DNA from: Kiritimatiellaeota bacterium B1221
GTDB lineage: Bacteria; Verrucomicrobiota; Kiritimatiellia; SS1-B-03-39; UBA6053
Reading direction: 5' to 3'
NCBI GenBank assembly: GCA_029269125.1
Contig: JARHXX010000010.1
Coordinates: 56,063-120,062, forward strand
Length of the DNA stretch: 64,000 bases
The notes beneath the pieces were generated by a model that saw only the letters and a program-made list of their open reading frames with translations, ran no database searches and was not told where the DNA came from. Position numbers and translations under genes: made by a program. Each line of letters begins with the position of its first letter. Within the stretch, counting starts at the first letter, position 1. Shown piece after piece: positions 36,438-45,491 of the stretch.

Positions 36438-37925
36438 TTACCAACAAGAGAAGCGGCCCGACTGCGGATCGCTGGCGTAGGCATGCCGTTCCATTAATTC
36501 ATTGCGTAAGCAGCTAAACGCCCCGGTCTGGCGAAATGTATCAATACAATTCTGCCGCTCGTAGGGATCCTGATCATGGTCATATGCTTCCCATTCATCC
36601 CTTTCCATAAACCAGGTCAGCCGATATCTTTCATCGTAAATCGTTAAGCTTCGCTCTTCATAATTCCCGCCGATGCATTGGATCATCGCCCTGCGGTCCG
36701 GCTGATCATCAAGCAGACTGCTTCCATCCACCCGCGGGGGCACCTCCACACCCGCAAGTTCCAGCAGGGTCGGGAAAAGATCCACCCCGCTTACCGGTGC
36801 CCGGGCAGGTAATTGAATTCGCCGGGCAGGATCCCGTAAAATAAAGGGTACATGGTTTAACGCATTGCAGGGCAGTCCGCATTTGCGAATCCGTCCGTAC
36901 TCTCCAAGAAAATCGCCATGATCACTGGTAAACAGAATCACCGTATTCTCCCAAAGCCCATTCTCTTTAAGCGACTGCACTGCATGCCCCACTGCCCGGT
37001 CAATAAGATGTACCTGCGCATCGGTATACCGTCGAATCATCGGAATCGCTTCGGGATTGTCCACCACCGCCGCCATACCCGCTTTGGGCCAGGCCGAAGG
37101 TTTATCCGCCAAATCCGCTTCGGTGGCGGTCGGCTTTAAATACGCATGACCCCTAAATTCTTCGGCCAATTCTGCCGGAGGCGTAAACGGGTGATGCGGA
37201 TCCGGAAAGCTCATCCACATAAAAAACGGTTTGTCTTGGGCTTCCGGACTCTCAAAAAAGGCCGCTGCCTGATTTCCGATCCAGGTACTGTTATGCCATT
37301 CCGCCGGAATACGGCCCGGATACAGATCCGAAATGCCGGCCAGCGGCATCTCGTCCATCGGTTCCGACAAACGGGCTTCGATTTCGGGAGCCTGCTCCCG
37401 CAACCAGTTCCGGTAGTGGCCATACACAGTGGATTCGCCGTGGTGCAGAGTGAGGTCCACATGCTCAAAACCGTAATAAGGCCCGTGCCAATCATCGAAC
37501 ACCCCCTCTTTCCATAACCAATGATTTTCCGGATGCTTTAATTCCGGAGCCGCCTGCGTGGGGGTTAAATGCAACTTACCCACCGAACGGGTATGATAGC
37601 CATTCACCGCCAATATTTCCGGCAGGGTTTCAATATGGGATTCAAGCGGAGGCCCATAAGGAGAATCCGGGGCCGCCGCCACATATGCCCGATTCGCCAA
37701 TGGGATACCGTTGGTGTATACCCCGTGCCGCGACGCGTGACTTCCGGTAAAAAAGGATGCTCGGGACGGCATGCAAACCGGGTGGGCCGTAATAAAGCGG
37801 TCGAAGCGGATACCCTCCTCCGCCAACGCATCCAAATGGGGGGTCACCGCATGGGGATTTCCATTACATCCCAAACTGTCAAAGCGCTGCTGATCCGTGC
37901 AAATCCAGAGAATATTCGGTTTCAT
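36438..37925 (-). CDS. Sulfatase without a visible signal peptide (S1 family)
   Basis: 495 residues from ATG 37925. MKPNILWICTDQQRFDSLGC starts the alkaline-phosphatase-like fold directly, and the formylglycine motif is CMPSR with Cys51 in HPVCMPSRASFFTGSHASRHG. GKLHLTPTQ, WMSFPDPHHPFTPP and LFTSDHGDFLGEYGRIRK fill the other active-site positions, as in choline-sulfatase and arylsulfatase relatives. The upstream 19-residue extension (from 37982) is not signal-like either, so the enzyme may work in the cytoplasm on imported sulfated sugars, unlike the sulfatase at 32531. No partner gene is directly joined to it. Confidence 0.9.
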   Translation of the reverse strand: MKPNILWICTDQQRFDSLGCNGNPHAVTPHLDALAEEGIRFDRFITAHPVCMPSRASFFTGSHASRHGVYTNGIPLANRAYVAAAPDSPYGPPLESHIETLPEILAVNGYHTRSVGKLHLTPTQAAPELKHPENHWLWKEGVFDDWHGPYYGFEHVDLTLHHGESTVYGHYRNWLREQAPEIEARLSEPMDEMPLAGISDLYPGRIPAEWHNSTWIGNQAAAFFESPEAQDKPFFMWMSFPDPHHPFTPPAELAEEFRGHAYLKPTATEADLADKPSAWPKAGMAAVVDNPEAIPMIRRYTDAQVHLIDRAVGHAVQSLKENGLWENTVILFTSDHGDFLGEYGRIRKCGLPCNALNHVPFILRDPARRIQLPARAPVSGVDLFPTLLELAGVEVPPRVDGSSLLDDQPDRRAMIQCIGGNYEERSLTIYDERYRLTWFMERDEWEAYDHDQDPYERQNCIDTFRQTGAFSCLRNELMERHAYASDPQSGRFSCW

Positions 37926-38337
37926 ATGTGACCTATGAAGTTCTGACGGGCTGAGATCAAGGTTCTTTGCGCAGTGAAACACCCCCTTCCCACTCTTTCC
38001 TGCTGAAGGCTGGAGAGATCATCGCCCAGTCAGCGACGAAGCCGCGGGCTGTGATGGGTATTCAATAAAACCACCCGGACCGAAGGTCAGTGCAAATCCC
38101 GATTTCGATACCGGTAAAGACTGAAAGTCCCGGAGGGGACAACACCCAAACCTGATCTTTTTAGGGCAAAATCAACTAGTGGATTTCGGTAACGGTTTTG
38201 GTTTCGAAACATCCAGACCTCTCACCTCTGACCGCTCCCCTGATCCACTTTTTTTCATCTTTCTCTAAGTTTTCTCTGCTGGGAATCGTCAGGGCTGTGT
38301 ACAATCAAAATCGAACGTGTTGTTTTTGGAGATTCCC
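37926..38337. other. Intergenic region with hairpins and a candidate -10 box
   Basis: No gene is seen. Two small perfect hairpins occur: GACC-GAA-GGTC (38078-38088) and GTCCC-GGAG-GGGAC (38127-38140). A TACAAT at 38300-38305 could be the -10 box for the large gene starting at 38338, with no clear -35. The region serves two divergent genes. Confidence 0.4.
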
Positions 38338-41300
38338 ATGAAAAAATTCTGTCTGCTCTGCCTTTTCCTCCCCCTCTTTTCTGTCTCTGCTATGGATCCG
38401 GGTGACTTGGAATTCATGGAGGCTTTTGCCTGGGGAGATCGCCAATCCGCCCTCAAAGAGTTGGTGCCCGACACCGAAGACTATTATTACTACCACTGCC
38501 TGCACTACCAGTTGATCAATGACCGGGTCGCATTTCAAAAGACTTTGGACGCCTGGGCACAAAAGAACAACCGAAGCTGGAATCACCGCATGCACGAAAT
38601 GCAGCGGCGGCAGAAACTAATCGAGTTCGATACCCGCCCTGCGGAAACCTGGCAGTATCTTCAACAGCACATCAGCTTTAACCACCGGCCCCGAAACGAG
38701 ACACGTACCCCGAACTACCCTTCCGTATTAAATCCGGATCAGTACACGATCGAAGATTTTATCAGCCAGGCCAAACGACACAATGGTCTGCTTAACGATG
38801 TCACCCCGCGCGGATTGGAAGTGGCGCTCTCCCATGACAAAGACCCGGATCACCGCCGCGCCTTCCTGGGTCAACTCCAACGACCCGACATCCCCGGATT
38901 GGTAGACCTCATCCTCGCCGATCTGAAATACAAAAACAACAGTCGTGGTTTCGGACTCCATCAAATCCACTCCCTGCTCACTCTCGCCCAACTGGAAGAA
39001 CTCGCCCAACGCGAACCGGATCTCCTGCGCAGCGAAAACTACGTGACCCAGCGCCTCTCCCGCATCCAACCTCCGGAAGTGGATCTCTCCCACGACCACC
39101 GGGCGGCGATCGACTACTACCAGCAACTCTGGTCCTTTGTTCAGACTCTCGGCAGTACCCATAACTCTCTTAAAGCGAGCACCCTCTACCGCCTCCTCGA
39201 CCATCAGCGTCAAACCGGTGTTTACGACGAGGACCTGTTTAAAAACTATCTCGCATTTCCGCGTCAGGTCTACTATCTGTCCGGCAAACAACGTGACACC
39301 TGGAACCGTCAACGCGCAGACTGGGTAAACTTCGCATACCGGCCGGCCGGCAGCATCATCCTCCCTCCCATCGGACAGGAGGAACCCTTGGTCAAAGATT
39401 TTCTGCTCACCTTCCTGAAAACCGCCCCCAATCCCAGCGCCTACCATCAGTACTTCACCGAAGAATGGCTGAATGCGATATTCGCCGAAAGCAAAATTCT
39501 GGCCGGCGCAGGTAAGCCCGCCGACTGGGCACATTTGCTCAATACCGATGCCTACCGTCGAATTCTGGAACGGATCGAACTCAACTTCGCTCCCGAAAAT
39601 CCGGCCTATGTAAAACCCGGACAAGAGGTCAATCTGCAGGTTGACGTCAAACGGGTTGACAGCCTGCTGGTCAAAATCTACGAACTGCAGACTTTCAATT
39701 ATTATCAGACCCACCGCGCCCCTGTCGATCAGGCAATCGATCTCGACGGTATGATCCCTACCCATGAGCGCACTCTGGAAGTCAAAGCCGATCCGGGTCG
39801 ACGCATCCGCCGCACGCTTACGCTGCCTGAAATTCAACAACGCGGGGTCTACGTGGTGGAACTGATTGGCAACGGGGTCAGCTCCCGCGCCCTGCTGCAT
39901 GTCGGGCATCTCGAATCCATTTCCGTTCCCACAGCTGCCGGTCAGGTGATGGTGGTGCTCAACGAGCAGGGTGAAACCGTCGAAGATGCAAAAGTATGGA
40001 TGGACGGACGCGAATACTCCGCAGGCAAAGGCGGCATGATCCTGCTCCCTTACTCCGAAAATCCCGGCACCCGATTTGTCATTTTACAGGACGGAAACTT
40101 TGCTTCTCCCGAAAACTTTTCCCACCTGGGCGAGGACTATCAATTCACAGCCGGCATCCATATCGATCCCCAAACCCTCAACCGGCGCTCAACCGGCAAC
40201 ATGATTTTGCGTCCCGATTTTCGCATTCAGGGATTCCCTTTGGATCCTGCATTGCTCAAAGATGTCACCGTCACTCTCGCATCCACTGACGCCCAGGGCA
40301 CCCGCAGTGAACGTGAGTTTTCTGCAGAGTTTGTGATGAACCGGGAATGGGCGCGTGAATTTTATGTGCCCGAAGGCCTGCGTCAGTTGGACGTTGCGGT
40401 CACTGCAAAAATTAAACGCAAAAGCGATCTCGAAGAAATCACCCTCACCGACAGCTACAGCCTGCAGGTCAACGGGGCCCGCAGCGGAAATACTTTACAT
40501 CAGGTTTTCTTAGTACCCTCAGCCAAAGGATGGTCTCTGGAAGTACGCGGACTCAATGGCGAACCCATTACCGATCTTCCCCTGCGCGTCTATGTGTACC
40601 ACCCCGCCTTCAAGGCCGATTTGGATTTCCGGCTTACCACCGACGAAAATGGAAAAGTGCAATTGGGATCCCTGTCAGGACTCAACCGCATTCAGGTCAC
40701 CGGCGATAACATCCACTTAGACCTTCCCCTGGAAGGAGGCCAGTCGGTGTACCCCCAACAAATCCATATGCAGGCGGGAGAAATCATCTCGTTACCCTAT
40801 CCCTTCGAACGTAAACCCGATTTACAGGCCGCGTCCCTTTTGAAAAAAGGCAAAGGTGAATTAAATCTTCTCGATCTCGGGAGAACCATCCAAATCGCAA
40901 ATGGCGAGTTAACAATTGAAGGTTTGACCCCCGGTGAATATGAACTTGCCCTTCATGAGACCGGCCGCAACATCCGCATCCGCGTAGAAGAAGGAAAAAA
41001 TGCCCGCGGATTTATTTTGGGCGGCAGCCGGCGACTTCAAACCACCGATGTGCAATTCCCTTCCATCGCAAAAGTTGAAGCGGATAAAAAAAATCTGAAC
41101 CTGCAACTCCGCAATCTGAAACAAGGCACCCGGGTGGCAGTCCGCGCGTATCGTTACGAAGGCTTCGGACAAGGACTCGGCGGCGGATTTGGATATCCCA
41201 ATGCATCTAACCGAACCGTCTATCCGCCACATACCCAATACATCAGTGGACGCAACATCGGCGACGAATACCGCTATGTACTCGAGCGTAAATTCCAAAA

Positions 41301-44300
41301 GGTTTTTGCCGGCACCCTGCTCGAAAGACCGGGACTGATTCTGAATCCCTGGATGCTGCGCGAAACCGAAGCGGATCTGGAAGAACTCAATGCCGACCAG
41401 GCTTACCGCGGAGGACGTCAGCGCATGAACGCGCCGGCATCCGCCTCTGACGAAATGGCAGACGGATTTGGTTATGTGAATTCCAACAGAAAGCAAGTTT
41501 ACCGTGGAGGTGCAGGAGGTGGCGCAAAACCAGACATCGGATTCGACTTTCTTCCCAACGGCAGTATCTGGTGGGTGAACCTGGTTCCCGAAAAAGACGG
41601 GTCTCTATCCGTTCCGTTAAAAGGACTGGACGAACACAGCGCACTGGAAATTGTGGTGTTGGACCGCTTCGGCAGCACCGTCATTCGCACTCCCCTGATC
41701 GACACGGGATTCAAACCGGCGGAAGTACGATTGGTGGATGGACTGGATCCGGAGAAAAACTTCAGCCGCCAAAAAACCGTGCGCAAAATCGATCCCGCAA
41801 CCCCGATCGTCTTTCCGGATTTGACCACCACCCGCTATCAGGTGATCGGCGATTTCGCCACCGCCTTTGATTTACTGCAGACCCTCAACGGCGATGCCCG
41901 CTTACAGAAATTCTCTTTTCTTAAAGACTGGCCCCAACTGGATGATAAAACCAAACGGGAGAAGTACGGAGCGTTTGCCTCCCACGAGCTGCACCTCTTC
42001 CTCTACGAACGTGATCCGGCATTTTTCACCGCAGTGGTAAAACCTTATTTACAAAATAAGAAAGACAAAACTTTTGTCGACCGCTGGTTGCTCGACGAGC
42101 TGCTTCCGGAAGATAGCCGGATCGATACCATCCAAAAACGCAACGCCCTCGAGTTGGCCCTGCTGGCAAGACGCGGCGGCGACACCGCCGCCATGCAGGC
42201 AGCTCTGCGTGAAGCCTGGGAATTATTGCCTCCCGATCCCGATGCATTTGCCAACCGGGTGCGGGTCGCCCTGCAGGCCAACGAACTGGAAGAAACCGAA
42301 AGCCTGGCACGGGATAAAGTCAAAAAATCTGTCGGCGAATTTAAAGACGGTGGAGCCGCCCGGAGCGGAGGGCGAATCATGAGTAGTAGTTTATCGACTG
42401 CAGATCCTTTTGGGGCGGCAGCCCCCCCGCCTGCAGCCTCCGCCCCGCGCATGGAAAAAGCGGGCTTGGGAATGGCACAAGCAGATGCCGAGGTGGTTAT
42501 GGATATAGTGGACGCACCCAAAGAACAAAACTTAATGGGACTAACCGGAGGGATGCGCTTCTTTGATGACGAGGAGCTGCCCGCCCGCCTCTACCGCGCC
42601 CTCCCCAAAACCAAAGAGTGGGCGGAACAAAATTATTATGAACTCCGAATCGAACAGGATGTGGCCGGGCACATTCCCGTTAATCAATTCTGGCGCGATG
42701 TCGCAGCCGGTGAAAAAGTTTCCCCGCATCTGCTGGAAGCCAACCGGAATCTCAACGAAGTTCTCACCGCACTTGCCTTCTGCGGACTTCCCTTCGAAGC
42801 TGACAAGCCGGTCGAAGAAGTTGAAGGTGCACAGCTCTCCCTCAAGACCAGCGCCCCGGCCATTCTGGTCAGCGAACAAATTCTGCCCGCAGAGAAATCC
42901 AAAGACGAACGCCCGCTGTTGATTTCGCAGCAGTTCTTCCGTCCGGATGACATGTACCGCTTCGAAGACAATGAACGGATCGAAAAATTCATCAGCGGAG
43001 AATTTATCCGCCGCAGCGTTTACGGCGCGCGGGTGACCCTCACCAACCCCACTGCCTCCCGTCGCCGATTGAATGTACTGATGCAAATTCCGCGCGGAGC
43101 CATCCCTCTCCGCAATGGATTTTATACGGATGATAAATCCATACTGCTCCAACCCTACACCACCCAGACTGCGGAGTACTTTTTCACCTTCCCCGAATCC
43201 GGAACCTTCCATCAGTTCCCCGCACACGCCGCGGACAAAGAAGCCATCATCGGCAAAGCCGAAGCCCGGGTGTTTGAGGTAAAAGATGCGCCCACCGAAG
43301 TGGACAAAACTTCCTGGGCCTGGGTCTCCCAGTACGCCAGTCCGGAAGAGACGCTGGCTTTTCTTCAGGAGAACAACCTGCGCCGCTTGAATCTCGATGA
43401 TACGGCTTGGAGACTGAAAGACAAAAACTTTTTTCATCAGACGGTTTCACTGTTGGAAGAACGGGGACTCTTTCATGATACGACATATTCATACGGCATC
43501 TATCATAAAGACATTCCGGTCACCCGGATTTGGTTGGCCAACAGTACTTACGCGAAGCAGGTCGGTCCCGTTTTGGACTCTCCTCTTCTGACCGTAAATC
43601 CGGTGGAAACCAAAAGCTATCAACATTTGGAATACGATCCCTTGGTAAATCCCCGTGCGCATGACCTGGGCGACAAACGGGAAATTCTCAACCAGGCGCT
43701 CAATCAACAGTACCGCTCCTTCCTGCATCACAATTTGTATCGCAACAAATTGGATGCGCAGGAACAACTTGCTCTGGTCTATTATCTGCAACTCCAAGAC
43801 CGCCTCGAAGAAGCATTTCAGCAGATGGCGAAGATTGATGAAAACCAGGTGCCCGAAAAAATTCAGTTTGCTTACCTGCAAGCCTGGATGGCCTTGCGAA
43901 ACCTGGAAGTGGACAAAGCCCTGGCAATCGCCCAGCCCTATCAGCAACACCCGGTGCCCCGCTGGCAATCCCGCTTCGATGCTTTGGTGAAAGCCATTGA
44001 TGAAGCACGCGGTGCGGATGCAGCCGAAGTGGAAGACCCCAACCGTCAACAGGACCTCAATCAGCTGGCGGCCCGGGAACCTTCTATCGAATTGGAAACC
44101 GTATCCGGCACTTTGCAACTCACGGCCCATCACCTGAATGAAGTGACACTCAATTTGTATCCCATGGACATCGAATTGTTGTTCAGCCGCAAACCCTTCC
44201 TCGCAGAGGGCGGTGCGGACTTTGCAGTGATCAAACCCGCACTGACCCGGACGGTCAATATTCAAGGCAATGGAGAAGCGGAAGCATTGCAACTGCCCGA

Positions 44301-44652
44301 AGAATACAGGGATCAAAATCTGATGGTGGAACTGACCGGTAAAGGCAAACAAGCTTCAGTGGCCTGGTACGCAAATCAGTTAAAAGTCCGCAAGATGGAA
44401 AATTACGGACAGGTGGAAGTTCGCGCCAGCGATAACCATCAAGTCCTGCCCAAAACCTACATCAAAGTTTTTGCACTGAGTGTAGACGGAAAGGTCAGCT
44501 TCTGGAAAGACGGTTATACCGATCTGCGTGGACGCTTTGATTATCTTTCTTTGAACAATCGTAAACCTGAAGAGGCCGCGGAATTTTCTATACTGATACT
44601 CCATCCCGATCACGGTGCCGAAATCATCAAAGCCGAACCACCGGTGAGATAA
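38338..44652 (+). CDS. Very large exported protein, macroglobulin-like beta domains (family uncertain)
   Basis: 2104 residues from ATG 38338, which has GGAG 6 nt upstream; signal peptide MKKFCLLCLFLPLFSVSA. Residues to about 410 are helical. From about 420 a series of beta domains follows, starting FAPENPAYVKPGQEVNLQVD, whose wording recalls the MG2-type opening of alpha-2-macroglobulins ('y-k-P-G-q-v'). Gly-rich linkers lie near 940 and 1060, and an Ala/Pro/Ser-rich linker near 1360. Residues about 1780-1900 are helical and TPR-like. No C-x-E-Q thioester motif was found, so if it is a macroglobulin it is a thioester-less form. An ecotin gene follows on the same strand. Periplasmic location is expected. 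Unknown protein is the fallback reading. Confidence 0.6.
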   Translation: MKKFCLLCLFLPLFSVSAMDPGDLEFMEAFAWGDRQSALKELVPDTEDYYYYHCLHYQLINDRVAFQKTLDAWAQKNNRSWNHRMHEMQRRQKLIEFDTRPAETWQYLQQHISFNHRPRNETRTPNYPSVLNPDQYTIEDFISQAKRHNGLLNDVTPRGLEVALSHDKDPDHRRAFLGQLQRPDIPGLVDLILADLKYKNNSRGFGLHQIHSLLTLAQLEELAQREPDLLRSENYVTQRLSRIQPPEVDLSHDHRAAIDYYQQLWSFVQTLGSTHNSLKASTLYRLLDHQRQTGVYDEDLFKNYLAFPRQVYYLSGKQRDTWNRQRADWVNFAYRPAGSIILPPIGQEEPLVKDFLLTFLKTAPNPSAYHQYFTEEWLNAIFAESKILAGAGKPADWAHLLNTDAYRRILERIELNFAPENPAYVKPGQEVNLQVDVKRVDSLLVKIYELQTFNYYQTHRAPVDQAIDLDGMIPTHERTLEVKADPGRRIRRTLTLPEIQQRGVYVVELIGNGVSSRALLHVGHLESISVPTAAGQVMVVLNEQGETVEDAKVWMDGREYSAGKGGMILLPYSENPGTRFVILQDGNFASPENFSHLGEDYQFTAGIHIDPQTLNRRSTGNMILRPDFRIQGFPLDPALLKDVTVTLASTDAQGTRSEREFSAEFVMNREWAREFYVPEGLRQLDVAVTAKIKRKSDLEEITLTDSYSLQVNGARSGNTLHQVFLVPSAKGWSLEVRGLNGEPITDLPLRVYVYHPAFKADLDFRLTTDENGKVQLGSLSGLNRIQVTGDNIHLDLPLEGGQSVYPQQIHMQAGEIISLPYPFERKPDLQAASLLKKGKGELNLLDLGRTIQIANGELTIEGLTPGEYELALHETGRNIRIRVEEGKNARGFILGGSRRLQTTDVQFPSIAKVEADKKNLNLQLRNLKQGTRVAVRAYRYEGFGQGLGGGFGYPNASNRTVYPPHTQYISGRNIGDEYRYVLERKFQKVFAGTLLERPGLILNPWMLRETEADLEELNADQAYRGGRQRMNAPASASDEMADGFGYVNSNRKQVYRGGAGGGAKPDIGFDFLPNGSIWWVNLVPEKDGSLSVPLKGLDEHSALEIVVLDRFGSTVIRTPLIDTGFKPAEVRLVDGLDPEKNFSRQKTVRKIDPATPIVFPDLTTTRYQVIGDFATAFDLLQTLNGDARLQKFSFLKDWPQLDDKTKREKYGAFASHELHLFLYERDPAFFTAVVKPYLQNKKDKTFVDRWLLDELLPEDSRIDTIQKRNALELALLARRGGDTAAMQAALREAWELLPPDPDAFANRVRVALQANELEETESLARDKVKKSVGEFKDGGAARSGGRIMSSSLSTADPFGAAAPPPAASAPRMEKAGLGMAQADAEVVMDIVDAPKEQNLMGLTGGMRFFDDEELPARLYRALPKTKEWAEQNYYELRIEQDVAGHIPVNQFWRDVAAGEKVSPHLLEANRNLNEVLTALAFCGLPFEADKPVEEVEGAQLSLKTSAPAILVSEQILPAEKSKDERPLLISQQFFRPDDMYRFEDNERIEKFISGEFIRRSVYGARVTLTNPTASRRRLNVLMQIPRGAIPLRNGFYTDDKSILLQPYTTQTAEYFFTFPESGTFHQFPAHAADKEAIIGKAEARVFEVKDAPTEVDKTSWAWVSQYASPEETLAFLQENNLRRLNLDDTAWRLKDKNFFHQTVSLLEERGLFHDTTYSYGIYHKDIPVTRIWLANSTYAKQVGPVLDSPLLTVNPVETKSYQHLEYDPLVNPRAHDLGDKREILNQALNQQYRSFLHHNLYRNKLDAQEQLALVYYLQLQDRLEEAFQQMAKIDENQVPEKIQFAYLQAWMALRNLEVDKALAIAQPYQQHPVPRWQSRFDALVKAIDEARGADAAEVEDPNRQQDLNQLAAREPSIELETVSGTLQLTAHHLNEVTLNLYPMDIELLFSRKPFLAEGGADFAVIKPALTRTVNIQGNGEAEALQLPEEYRDQNLMVELTGKGKQASVAWYANQLKVRKMENYGQVEVRASDNHQVLPKTYIKVFALSVDGKVSFWKDGYTDLRGRFDYLSLNNRKPEEAAEFSILILHPDHGAEIIKAEPPVR

Positions 44653-44655
44653 GTC

Positions 44656-44724
44656 AGGCTGAAAGCCTAAATCCCTGCAGGCTGAAAGCCTGGGTTACGC
44701 ATAAATAACTCGGGCTTTCGGCCT
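44656..44724. repeat. Three copies of a small GAAAGCC hairpin
   Basis: AGGCT-GAA-AGCCT (44656-44668) and CAGGCT-GAA-AGCCTG (44678-44692) are perfect hairpins, and 44711-44724 is a related copy in inverted orientation (reverse complement AGGCCGAAAGCCCG). They start 4 nt after the large gene's stop and may act as REP-like sites or end the transcript. Confidence 0.6.
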
Positions 44725-44829
44725 TCAACAACCCCAGCTGCCAACAACATTCCCTCATTTCATATTGGTAAAAATCCAAATCTGCGGGAGAATCCCTCCA
44801 AGCCCTCAACCCAACCCTCACACAACCCC

Positions 44830-45285
44830 ATGAAAACCCTTATTCTCCTCCCCCTCCTCTTCGCCCTCAGCTTACACGCCGCCGAGCACAAAGAACTCAA
44901 AGCATACCCGCCGGCAGACGAAGGTCAGATCCGCCACGTGATCGTGGTCCCGTACATGGTCAATGAACAGGATCTCAAAGTGGAAGTCTTCGTCGGCAAA
45001 ACCATGATGACCGACGGCGTGAACCGCCTGCGTATGGGCGGTAAATTTGAACGCAAAACCATCGAAGGCTGGGGATACTCATATTACACCGCTGAAACCG
45101 GTCCGGTGGCCAGCACCATGATGGCCCCCAGACCGGGTCAGGAGCAGGTCGAACGTTTTGTACATATGAACGGTGAAATGCTCCGCTACAACAGCAAACT
45201 CCCCATCGTCATCTATACCCTCGAAGACACCGAAGTCCGCTACCGCATCTGGACCGCGGGTAAAACCGTAAAGGTGGAAGAGTAG
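44830..45285 (+). CDS. eco: Ecotin, periplasmic serine-protease inhibitor
   Basis: 151 residues with signal peptide MKTLILLPLLFALSLHA. The mature protein matches ecotin throughout: KVEVFVGKTMMTDGVNRLRM, GGKFERKTIEGWGYSYY, the reactive loop ASTMMAPRP, LRYNSKLPIVIYTLEDTEV and YRIWTAGKTVKV. The Met-Met of the P1-P1' site is kept, so chymotrypsin-, trypsin- and elastase-like proteases would be targets. The two cysteines that tie the reactive loop in E. coli ecotin are both replaced here (Asp/Gly and Pro/Arg region), so the loop lacks its disulfide. It lies downstream of the large macroglobulin-like gene on the same strand, 177 nt away. Confidence 0.95.
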   Translation: MKTLILLPLLFALSLHAAEHKELKAYPPADEGQIRHVIVVPYMVNEQDLKVEVFVGKTMMTDGVNRLRMGGKFERKTIEGWGYSYYTAETGPVASTMMAPRPGQEQVERFVHMNGEMLRYNSKLPIVIYTLEDTEVRYRIWTAGKTVKVEE

Positions 45286-45305
45286 ATTTTTCGGAGTTCT
45301 TTCTT

Positions 45306-45475
45306 CGGAGTCCCGCTCTTTAGGCGGCTTAAACCGAAGCGTTTACGCTGAGGAGTACGCAATACCCAAGTTCCGATTTCCCCTGATAAGGATCTTATGT
45401 AATTAGAAACACGGGTTCCGAAACCCGGAGACCTGAAGGTCCCCTCGTCCAAGCCGCCTAAAAGACGGGACTCCG
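45306..45475. repeat. Structured palindromic repeat, copy A (170 bp)
   Basis: Its 25-nt ends (45306-45330 and 45451-45475) are reverse complements at 22 of 25 positions and begin CGGAGTCCCG. Inside are hairpins AGCG-TTTA-CGCT, CGGGTT-CCGA-AACCCG and GACC-TGAA-GGTC, giving a branched, cloverleaf-like fold. It differs from copy B mainly by about 10 extra bases near 45355-45366. Confidence 0.85.
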
Positions 45476-45491
45476 AATACAAGACTGCTAA

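Noticed and set aside
38728..39909. A 393-codon open frame on the minus strand
   Set aside because: It lies wholly opposite the large exported-protein gene, has no recognisable motif or signal, and its composition mirrors the sense strand.
42541..43437. A 298-codon minus-strand open frame
   Set aside because: Antisense to the same large gene; Phe- and Gly-rich with no family features.
43489..44352. A 287-codon minus-strand open frame
   Set aside because: Antisense to the TPR-like end of the large gene; composition typical of a shadow frame.
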